Origin: Candidatus Roizmanbacteria bacterium CG10_big_fil_rev_8_21_14_0_10_45_7
Lineage (GTDB): Bacteria; Patescibacteriota; Microgenomatia; UBA1406
Length of the DNA: 7,182 nt
Assembly (NCBI GenBank): GCA_002793745.1
Contig: PFEE01000060.1
Span: 316 to 7,497 of the forward strand
Direction of reading: 5' to 3'
The notes under the pieces were generated by a model. That model was not told where the DNA came from and searched no databases. It saw nothing but the letters and a program-made list of their open reading frames with translations. Made by a program: the position numbers and the translations under genes. This document shows, piece by piece, positions 1 to 4,785 of this stretch; positions within the stretch are counted from its first letter, which is position 1; each line of letters opens with the position of its first letter.

Positions 1-1
1 T

Positions 2-193
2 TGTTTATTCCTGTACGGGTCATTTATGTGGCTTACCGCCGGAGACGACGCCGGAAAGTTAAAAAAAGCCCAAGGAATCTTTTATTCTGCCGTGCTGGGC
101 CTCCTCATTATTGGCGGAGGTTATTTAATTCTTATTGCTCTTGAGCAGATATTCGGCATTAGCCTTACTACCTTCGAGATCCCCATTAATTAA
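2..193 (+). CDS. T4SS-type (TrbC/VirB2-like) pilin, C-terminal part
   Basis: This frame is open from the window edge and ends at TAA (191-193), giving about 63 residues; the start lies outside the window. It shows a hydrophobic stretch ending in YGSFMWLTAG, a short polar loop with DDAGKLKKAQG, a second hydrophobic helix (roughly IFYSAVLGLLIIGGGYLIL) and an ending of the type EQIFGIS...IP. The two-helix hairpin with a W-x-TAG / charged loop / K-A-x-G-I pattern is what I know from the small pilin family of type IV secretion-like systems that is common in Patescibacteria. Such proteins are membrane-inserted subunits before assembly. The family call is pattern recognition on a fragment; a generic small two-helix membrane protein is the alternative. 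Its 3' end overlaps the opposite-strand gene by 4 bp. Confidence 0.6.
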   Translation, partial: CLFLYGSFMWLTAGDDAGKLKKAQGIFYSAVLGLLIIGGGYLILIALEQIFGISLTTFEIPIN

Positions 194-366
194 CGCGGAG
201 GAGTGGGTACGGGAGTAAGCTCAACGACGCGGATACCTTGCGGGTCCGGAACGGGTGATACAAACTGATATGAACCCGACATGAGCCGCCGCAAAGAGGC
301 ACCCAGCACAAACATGCCAATAAGCACGCATACCCATCCGATAAAAACAATTAAGCCTTTTTTCAT
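190..366 (-). CDS. Small single-helix membrane protein (58 aa), function unknown
   Basis: The ATG at 366-364 overlaps the TGA stop of the upstream glycosyltransferase in an ATGA arrangement, which suggests translational coupling. The 58-residue product starts MKKG, has one hydrophobic segment at about residues 5-23 (LIVFIGWVCVLIGMFVLGA), then a basic LRRLM stretch and a Pro/Val-rich tail ending TPVPTPPR. This could be an N-in membrane anchor with a short extracytoplasmic tail, or an uncleaved signal. I do not recognise a family. Support for a real gene is the coupled start, the sensible membrane architecture and the fact that it fills the gap exactly up to the convergent pilin gene; its TAA (192-190) overlaps that gene's stop by 4 bp. 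No coding statistic was computed, so it remains provisional. Confidence 0.55.
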   Translation of the reverse strand: MKKGLIVFIGWVCVLIGMFVLGASLRRLMSGSYQFVSPVPDPQGIRVVELTPVPTPPR

Positions 367-1130
367 TTTTGTTTTGAATATACGTGTCCGCCCATTTCAT
401 AGGGCACGTGCGCGGTTATATTCCCATTGGTAAAATCAAGAGTCGAAATAAAATATTTTAATACAACCTTTAAGGCGCCTTCATGCTTGAACCGTCGGGT
501 GGAAAAAAAATATGAAGGGCTGGGTAGTTTTTTTGCCATCACCCCGGCTTTCTTTGCACGCGCAATCAAATCAACGTCCTCGGGAAAGAATCGTTTTTTG
601 TCGGCTGTTTTTCTTACCGTAAAACCACCCAAATGATGGTAAAAGTTCCGCTCAATAATAATAAGCCCACCGGTGACGAGTGGCCGAGAAAGCATTTGTG
701 AGGCGTCAATACTGGCATTGATTAACCCTACAAATGGATGCAGATATGTTACTGAAGTATCAAAATCAATATACGGCAGGGCTAGCAAATATTTACGTTT
801 TTTAAGTACTTTATAAAGGGTCTGCATGAAGCCCTTGGGAATCCGAGAGTCCGCATCAATAAACAGTAAGTAGGTTCCTTGTGCGACTACTGCCCCCCTA
901 TTGCGCTGGTATGAAAGATTTCTTTTTTTTGATAGCAGCAGAGAAATGGATAAGAGGGACGCAAACTGCTCAACTTTTTTTACCGTTGCATCTTGCGACG
1001 TTCCATCAACTACGACTACTTCAAAATTATTACTGGTTTGCGCAGCTAAGTCGCTGAGTATATTGGGCACATAATGCTCTTCGTTTAGTGTAGGAATCAC
1101 AATAGTAAAAAAAGGTCTCGTATTTTTCAT
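363..1130 (-). CDS. Family 2 glycosyltransferase (GT-A fold)
   Basis: The 255-residue protein has the order of motifs of family 2 glycosyltransferases. An N-terminal TIVIPTLNEE (residues 9-18) is followed by the nucleotide-binding VVVVDGTSQDAT (38-49), the metal/nucleotide-sugar DxD in FIDADS (D92, D94), the acceptor-side TGGLIIIERNFYHHLGGF (153-170) and the ED pair in FPEDVDL (E184, D185, the usual catalytic base). It probably transfers a sugar from a nucleotide donor to a lipid or surface glycan at the inner face of the membrane; donor and acceptor cannot be read from sequence. No transmembrane helix is evident, so it is soluble or peripheral. I chose the ATG at 1130-1128, 14 nt after the comF stop, rather than an upstream TTG (1157), because the family motif begins eight residues after this Met. 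No Shine-Dalgarno is visible. It is third in the recA operon. Confidence 0.88.
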   Translation of the reverse strand: MKNTRPFFTIVIPTLNEEHYVPNILSDLAAQTSNNFEVVVVDGTSQDATVKKVEQFASLLSISLLLSKKRNLSYQRNRGAVVAQGTYLLFIDADSRIPKGFMQTLYKVLKKRKYLLALPYIDFDTSVTYLHPFVGLINASIDASQMLSRPLVTGGLIIIERNFYHHLGGFTVRKTADKKRFFPEDVDLIARAKKAGVMAKKLPSPSYFFSTRRFKHEGALKVVLKYFISTLDFTNGNITAHVPYEMGGHVYSKQK

Positions 1131-1144
1131 GGAGGTATATTGTA

Positions 1145-1849
1145 CTACGATCTGCAAAGGGTGATGCCATAGATCGATGTAATTCCCGCGTTATGAAGGG
1201 CTTGCGCTGCTGCGCGCATCGTTGCTCCGGTAGTAATAACGTCATCTACCAGGTACACCGACCTAAGGCCCTTTGAGGATGCGCGAAACATATGATTACG
1301 GGTTTGTGCACGCGCTTTCTTATCCAGACTTGCCTGATTGGGGGTTTCAGTTACTTTGGTTACCAGGGCACAGACCGGAAGATTCAGGATAGCGCCCAGG
1401 TACTGCGCAATATGCTCTGACTGGTTAAATCCCCGCCTGCGCTTTGACGCATTACTTAAGGGAATGTAGGTTATCGCCTGGGCCTGTATATAGCGCTGTA
1501 GCGTAAATAGATCAAAACGGTGAGAGAGTGGAATAAGCCGGCATAGTTCATCAAGCGCTGTTGGATTATGAAAGCGATATTTTGCGCTTCGTAATACTCG
1601 TCCAGCCATACCTGCGTACCAGAATATTGAAAATACACCCTGCAATATTAGTTCATTATTGAGTCTACAGGGTTGGTGCATGATCCCCAGCGGCGTTTCC
1701 CTCCTGCACCAAAAACAGGTTTGTTTTTTATATACTGCCAGATGTCTGCTGCATGAGTCACATATCACCACACCGGGACGACGATTACAGCCGCAACAGA
1801 AGTTCGGAAAAATGAATTCAGCGAGCCAAGACAGCTGAGCGTATTTCAT
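1145..1849 (-). CDS. comF: ComF family protein (zinc-ribbon + phosphoribosyltransferase)
   Basis: The 234-residue protein has the ComF/GntX layout. An N-terminal IFPNFC segment leads into Cys pairs C18xxC21, C30xxC33 and C45xxC48 with a further C61 (H58 nearby), which fits a double zinc ribbon. Then come a type I phosphoribosyltransferase region with [13 protein letters not shown] (about 155-167), the QASLDKKAR...N block, and the PRPP-binding loop [11 protein letters not shown] (200-210). ComF proteins are needed for natural transformation in Bacillus, Haemophilus and Helicobacter, acting on the cytoplasmic side during uptake of single-stranded DNA; their chemical reaction is not settled. The chosen ATG (1849-1847) overlaps the end of recA by 32 bp and places the first Cys pair at the usual distance. 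A TTG at 1894 would add 15 residues but enlarge the overlap. Co-transcription with recA fits a role in handling imported DNA. Confidence 0.9.
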   Translation of the reverse strand: MKYAQLSWLAEFIFPNFCCGCNRRPGVVICDSCSRHLAVYKKQTCFWCRRETPLGIMHQPCRLNNELILQGVFSIFWYAGMAGRVLRSAKYRFHNPTALDELCRLIPLSHRFDLFTLQRYIQAQAITYIPLSNASKRRRGFNQSEHIAQYLGAILNLPVCALVTKVTETPNQASLDKKARAQTRNHMFRASSKGLRSVYLVDDVITTGATMRAAAQALHNAGITSIYGITLCRS

Positions 1850-2801
1850 GCATAAGCTTAGGGTGTTCTTCCAAATAGGTACGAGCCTGATCAACTCCCT
1901 GCGCTATGGTTTCGCCTTTATATTTCAAGAACGATCCGCTTTTGGCAAAAATTCCTTTCTGGACCGCCAGATCAACCAACGAACCCAATGAGTCTATGCC
2001 TGTTGGTGTAATAGTAACTTCTGCCTGTTTAAACGGAGGGGCAACTTTGTTTTTGATGACCTTAAAACGCGCACGGCTGCCCACCACTTCATCACCTTTT
2101 TTAATCACCTGGATGCGCCGTACATCAATGCGGATGGATGCATAAAATTTCAGGGCAAGGCCGCCGGGAGTCGTTTCGGGGTTCCCGAACATAATACCTA
2201 TTTTTTGCCTCAATTGATTGGTAAATATTGCGGTTGTTCTGGACTTGGAAAGAGCACCGGTAAGCTTACGCAGCGCCTGTGACATAAGACGCGCCTGCAT
2301 CCCCATAACCGAATCGCCCATTTCTCCTTCAATCTCTGCCCGAGGAACCAGTGCCGCAACCGAATCAATAACCACCAAATCAATGCCTCCGCTGCGTATT
2401 AATGCCTCGGTAATCTCAAGCGCTTGTTCCGCCGTATCGGGTTGTGAGATGAGCAAATTTTCAAGGTTTACCCCTAAAATTTGTGCCCAGGTAGGATCCA
2501 GCGCATGTTCTACATCAATAAATGCAGCAATTCCTTTTTGTTTTTGTGTCTCGGCAATAATTGATAAACACACGGTTGTTTTACCCGAAGCCTCAGGGCC
2601 GAATATCTCAACCACCCGTCCCCGCGGAATACCCCCTACCCCCAGGGCGTCATCAAGGGCGAGAATACCCGTTGGCAGCACGTCAATCTTTTCTTTGGTT
2701 TTGTCTCCCATGCGCATAATCGCGCCCTTACCAAACTGTTGCTTAATCTGTTCTATAGCGGCTTCAACCGCCGCTGCCCGTGGATCTTTTGTGTCTGTCA
2801 T
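1818..2801 (-). CDS. recA: Recombinase RecA
   Basis: RecA forms ATP-dependent filaments on single-stranded DNA, drives strand exchange in homologous recombination and, where LexA exists, stimulates its cleavage. The 327-residue sequence is complete. It has an N-terminal polymerisation helix with [12 protein letters not shown] (21-32), Walker [10 protein letters not shown] (68-76), the catalytic Glu in [10 protein letters not shown] (E98), Walker B LVVIDS (142-147, D146), [19 protein letters not shown] (loop L1 area), the switch FTNQLR, loop L2 in [14 protein letters not shown], and the C-terminal [10 protein letters not shown] region. It stops soon after that domain and lacks the long acidic tail of the 353-residue E. 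coli protein. In E. coli that tail restrains DNA binding, so its absence may give looser regulation. The ATG has no Shine-Dalgarno upstream. It is the first gene of the recA-comF-glycosyltransferase-membrane protein run and is divergent from the PIN-domain gene. Confidence 0.98.
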   Translation of the reverse strand: MTDTKDPRAAAVEAAIEQIKQQFGKGAIMRMGDKTKEKIDVLPTGILALDDALGVGGIPRGRVVEIFGPEASGKTTVCLSIIAETQKQKGIAAFIDVEHALDPTWAQILGVNLENLLISQPDTAEQALEITEALIRSGGIDLVVIDSVAALVPRAEIEGEMGDSVMGMQARLMSQALRKLTGALSKSRTTAIFTNQLRQKIGIMFGNPETTPGGLALKFYASIRIDVRRIQVIKKGDEVVGSRARFKVIKNKVAPPFKQAEVTITPTGIDSLGSLVDLAVQKGIFAKSGSFLKYKGETIAQGVDQARTYLEEHPKLMHEIRSAVLAR

Positions 2802-2842
2802 GCTGAGGAGTAGCGTACCACAAAATTTACTAAAAACAAGGG

Positions 2843-2848
2843 ATTATA
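2843..2848 (-). promoter_or_regulatory. Probable -10 box of the recA operon promoter
   Basis: Read on the minus strand this is a perfect TATAAT. It would start transcription near position 2836, giving recA a leader of about 35 nt. No good -35 hexamer lies 16-18 bp upstream: the bases there, around 2866-2872, read ATAGTA or GATAGT. No TG extension precedes the box. The location is right for the operon, but the weak -35 keeps this a prediction. Confidence 0.5.
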
Positions 2849-2857
2849 GGCTTCGCA

Positions 2858-2871
2858 ATAGTGTATACTAT
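2858..2871. promoter_or_regulatory. Near-palindrome between recA and the PIN gene, possible operator
   Basis: ATAGTGTATACTAT is symmetric in six of seven base pairs, with one mismatch near the centre. It covers the -10 box of the PIN gene and sits where the -35 of the recA promoter should be, so a protein bound here could control both directions. It does not match the E. coli (CTG-N10-CAG) or Bacillus (CGAAC-N4-GTTCG) LexA boxes. AT-rich promoter DNA can produce such symmetry by chance. Confidence 0.3.
2864..2869 (+). promoter_or_regulatory. Probable -10 box of the PIN-domain gene; leaderless start predicted
   Basis: TATACT lies six bases before the ATG at 2876. A transcript starting 6-7 bases after the box would begin at or next to the A of the start codon, so the mRNA would be leaderless. 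No Shine-Dalgarno is present, which agrees with this. The -35 region (about 2840-2847) is poor. Confidence 0.45.
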
Positions 2872-2875
2872 CTCC

Positions 2876-3484
2876 ATGGAAACGTTTATTATCGACACTA
2901 ATTTTTTTATCAATCAACAGCGTCCTACCGGCCTAGGAAGCACAAAGGAGGACGTGGTACGTTCATTTGTTCAGCGCTATACTCCGCTGGTTGCATCCCG
3001 CACGGTACAGTTTTTATCAACACCGGAATCATTCCGTGAAATTGTCGCCTTTTTTGATGACGAACAGGAAGTAAGTAAAAACCTACAAAGTGTCATAAGT
3101 ATTCAGTCTCCATCCCTAACTACCCTTACCTTAAGCGCTACTCTTTTTCATGAGTTGGTAGGAGAAATCAACAAGCGGCTCTATAAAGGAATGAGAGTTA
3201 CTGAGGAAATTATTAAAGAAATAGTCAAAACTCCTCAACTGCCCGAACAAGCCGAGGAGGTATATGTTAAAAAACTGCGCTCACAATACCGCCAGGCAAC
3301 ACGTGAGGGTTTTTTGGATTCCATTATCGACTTGGGGCTCATTCTGCTTGCGCGCGAGACTCAAGGATATGTGGTGAGCTCGGATAAGGGACTGCTTGCG
3401 TGGGCACGTAAATTTGGCTGTAAAGAGCTGTTTCCAGAGCACATGCTCACCAAACTTGATCCGTACCTATCAAAATCCAAATAA
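2876..3484 (+). CDS. RNA ligase partner protein, PIN domain (UPF0278-like)
   Basis: The 202-residue protein begins METFIIDTNFFIN, with the first PIN aspartate at D7. Acidic residues follow at E51 and E55 (PESFREIVAFFDD), then INKRLYKGMRVTEE (98-111), which is the signature I associate with the archaeal/Aquifex family named 'RNA ligase partner'. Then come D148 and D152 (GFLDSIIDLGLILLA) and the C-terminal SSDKGLLAWARKFG (168-181) with D170. PIN domains are Mg-dependent RNA nucleases; in this family the gene is often found next to an ATP-dependent RNA ligase of the Pab1020/MJ0414 type. The ATG at 2876 is preferred over an in-frame GTG at 2861 because the PIN core starts right after it. No ligase is beside it: recA is divergent upstream and the downstream gene is convergent, overlapping by 15 bp. 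A plain VapC-type toxin is less likely given the length, the family motif and the lack of an antitoxin gene. Confidence 0.78.
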   Translation: METFIIDTNFFINQQRPTGLGSTKEDVVRSFVQRYTPLVASRTVQFLSTPESFREIVAFFDDEQEVSKNLQSVISIQSPSLTTLTLSATLFHELVGEINKRLYKGMRVTEEIIKEIVKTPQLPEQAEEVYVKKLRSQYRQATREGFLDSIIDLGLILLARETQGYVVSSDKGLLAWARKFGCKELFPEHMLTKLDPYLSKSK

Positions 3485-3976
3485 ACGAGAAATCCAAGTA
3501 CTGATACGTTCAAGGTCGCCTTTGGGAGGTTCGTCTAAATAGGGAACTTTTTGTTCAAGATAGTGGCGTATGGCTTTTTTTTTGCTCTCATCATCAGGCA
3601 GCACCAGCGAGAGGTACACAATGCCGTTAGATTCATTGTAAATACGCAGAGTCTCCACATCATGCTCGGCTACAAACGAGAACGCATGAATATTGACATA
3701 GGGAACGATGTCACCAAACCAATACACGCCAAAATCGGTAATTTTGTACTTTATATGCTCGGGCTTAGTTTGGTTGCGTACATAAAGCACAAATACCACC
3801 ATCCAAACACCTACAATAAAAACGTAATCCCTTAAGAGAAGCAAAATACACGAGATAACAAACCCCATTACGATTAAGAAACGTAAATAATAGGAAGGGT
3901 GCTTAATGTAGGGCCGCGCCGGCGCTTCCCACTCAATACCCTTCTGCTCGGTGTTGTGGGGATGGGTTGTTTCCAT
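3470..3976 (-). CDS. Two-helix membrane protein with C-terminal soluble domain, function unknown
   Basis: The 168-residue product has a polar N-terminus with IEWEAPARPYIKHPSYY (14-30), two hydrophobic helices at about 31-48 and 51-66 with a short turn, then a soluble region of about 100 residues rich in beta-type patterns (IKYKITDFGVYWFGDIVPYVNI). A helical, charged end follows (ESKKKAIRHYLEQKVP...) and the protein terminates ISRLFGF. The W-E-A-P / two-helix / 'ITDFGV' layout resembles membrane proteins with a PH-like domain that I associate with Patescibacteria; I cannot name a reaction or partner. The ATG at 3976-3974 lies inside a 12-bp palindrome. A TTG at 4018 in the same frame would run upstream through the promoter region and is not preferred. 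Its 3' end overlaps the convergent PIN gene by 15 bp. Confidence 0.7.
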   Translation of the reverse strand: METTHPHNTEQKGIEWEAPARPYIKHPSYYLRFLIVMGFVISCILLLLRDYVFIVGVWMVVFVLYVRNQTKPEHIKYKITDFGVYWFGDIVPYVNIHAFSFVAEHDVETLRIYNESNGIVYLSLVLPDDESKKKAIRHYLEQKVPYLDEPPKGDLERISTWISRLFGF

Positions 3977-3982
3977 TATAAT
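3954..3982 (+). promoter_or_regulatory. Probable sigma70-type promoter of the 74-aa protein gene
   Basis: TTGTGG (3954-3959) and a perfect TATAAT (3977-3982) are separated by 17 bp. The expected start at about 3989 leaves a leader of only some 9 nt before the ATG at 3998, with no room for a normal ribosome binding site. The -35 and spacer lie inside the N-terminal coding region of the divergent membrane-protein gene. Confidence 0.5.
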
Positions 3983-3984
3983 GG
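3973..3984. repeat. Perfect 12-bp palindrome at a divergent start
   Basis: CCATTATAATGG equals its own reverse complement. It contains the plus-strand TATAAT box for the 74-aa gene and the minus-strand ATG of the membrane-protein gene. It may be a protein-binding site or simply the product of a -10 box overlapping a start codon. Confidence 0.55.
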
Positions 3985-3990
3985 ATTGTA
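3985..3990 (-). promoter_or_regulatory. Possible -10 box of the two-helix membrane protein gene
   Basis: On the minus strand this reads TACAAT (five of six consensus bases) and ends eight bases before the ATG at 3976. A start 7-9 bases downstream would give a leaderless or nearly leaderless mRNA. The upstream sequence offers only TTGTTT at a 19-bp spacing, so the -35 is weak. Confidence 0.35.
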
Positions 3991-3997
3991 CCAAAAC

Positions 3998-4222
3998 ATG
4001 AAGGAAACAAAACAACAACGCTACTTAAACCAACTGCTCAGCCTCTATGGGAAAAAGCCCTCCTTACAGGATTTCACTTTAAAAAAGGTGAGTATTGCTC
4101 GTCACGCCGCAGCTCCCGAATTCTTTATGCAAACCGGCGCCATTACCAAAAATCTGTTGCAGAGCGTCATAATAGCAAGTCTGCTTATGGCTGTACAGTA
4201 CGCGGTGGGACGGATTCTGTAG
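3998..4222 (+). CDS. Small protein with C-terminal membrane helix (74 aa), function unknown
   Basis: The 74-residue product begins MKETKQQRYLNQLLSLYGKK, is basic and hydrophilic for about 50 residues, and ends in one hydrophobic segment at about 53-70 (LLQSVIIASLLMAVQYAV) followed by GRIL. This is the layout of a tail-anchored membrane protein. I recognise no family. A start at the ATG at 3998 is supported by the TATAAT promoter just upstream; the frame stays open further 5' but that part lies opposite the divergent gene and reads as shadow. The last 38 bp overlap the convergent HTH/nucleotidyltransferase-like gene. It stands alone, between a divergent and a convergent neighbour. A chance ORF is possible, but the promoter and membrane layout favour a gene. 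Confidence 0.55.
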   Translation: MKETKQQRYLNQLLSLYGKKPSLQDFTLKKVSIARHAAAPEFFMQTGAITKNLLQSVIIASLLMAVQYAVGRIL

Positions 4223-4781
4223 GATTTTGGCCAATAAGCATTACCCGATCTTTTTGCAAAATAGAGGCAAGAAACGGGTCTTTGTTTTTTTTACGAAACG
4301 CAAATTCATCACTATCCATAACGCTGAAATTAATTTCTCTCCCTAATAAATCGCTTTCTTCCGCCGTTATTTTCGATACTTCTTTAAGCGAAATGGTTCC
4401 TACCAAAAAAAGGTCGATCTCATCAGTCGTTCCCTGATTTTGGCGGTAGTAGCTGTCGGTAAGAAACGCGTACTTAACTTTTCCTAGGCGTGCGCGGTCT
4501 TCAATGATTCTATGCCCAAGAGACACTTTTTTTGCAACAATACGAAGCAACTCGTCATAAAAGACTCCATCTTTATTTGCTTGAAAAAACCGTTTTTTCC
4601 CTACAGTTTCACTCGTAATAAGCTTGGCTTTTACAAAAGAGAGAAGTGCTTCCCTCACCGCATTAATATGCTCTCCGGTAAGGCGCTCTATTTCCCTCAT
4701 GTGAAATCGCTTACGGGTTTGTGAGTAGAGAACAATAAATACTTTTGATTTTGTTTTTTTGAAGAATGGTAGGCTTACCAT
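4185..4781 (-). CDS. Winged-helix protein fused to a degenerate nucleotidyltransferase domain
   Basis: The 198-residue protein has an N-terminal winged helix (about 10-70: HMREIERLTGEHINAVREAL then the wing GKKRFFQANKD), a helical linker, and a C-terminal region (about 100-190) laid out like a minimal MNT-type nucleotidyltransferase. KYAFLTDSYYR stands where active enzymes have a FGSxARG motif, and DEIDLFLVG where they have SDIDLLVIG. The enzyme Gly-Ser becomes D109-S110 and the first Asp of DxD becomes E121, with D123 kept. It probably binds DNA as a regulator with a sensory rather than catalytic domain; this is inference. The ATG at 4781-4779 lies 4 nt after the DUF3048 stop with a weak AAGG before it; a TTG at 4826 would overlap that gene. 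As third gene of the run it may regulate its own operon. Its final 38 bp overlap the convergent 74-aa gene. Confidence 0.75.
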   Translation of the reverse strand: MVSLPFFKKTKSKVFIVLYSQTRKRFHMREIERLTGEHINAVREALLSFVKAKLITSETVGKKRFFQANKDGVFYDELLRIVAKKVSLGHRIIEDRARLGKVKYAFLTDSYYRQNQGTTDEIDLFLVGTISLKEVSKITAEESDLLGREINFSVMDSDEFAFRKKNKDPFLASILQKDRVMLIGQNPTESVPPRTVQP

Positions 4782-4785
4782 TGCC

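Noticed and set aside
1131..1157. A TTG start adding nine residues to the glycosyltransferase at 363-1130
   Set aside because: The added part overlaps comF and precedes the family's normal N-terminal motif; the ATG at 1130 fits better.
1818..1820. Possible use of TGA as a glycine codon (code 25)
   Set aside because: TGA closes RecA just where the protein should end, and it also ends other genes (363-365, 3470-3472, 5943-5945) with sensible overlaps, so TGA acts as a stop.
1850..1894. A TTG start adding 15 residues to ComF
   Set aside because: It would enlarge the overlap with recA to 77 bp and the extra residues are not needed before the first zinc ribbon; the ATG at 1849 is preferred, though not proven.
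2802..2875. A LexA/SOS box upstream of recA
   Set aside because: No match to the E. coli or Bacillus consensus; only an unrelated near-palindrome is present.
2218..2901. A 227-codon open frame on the plus strand opposite recA
   Set aside because: It lies antisense to an unmistakable RecA coding region and its translation shows no family features; it is a shadow of the recA codon pattern.
2876..3484. Reading the PIN-domain gene as a VapC toxin of a toxin-antitoxin pair
   Set aside because: There is no small antitoxin gene upstream, the protein is longer than typical VapC, and it has the RNA ligase partner signature.
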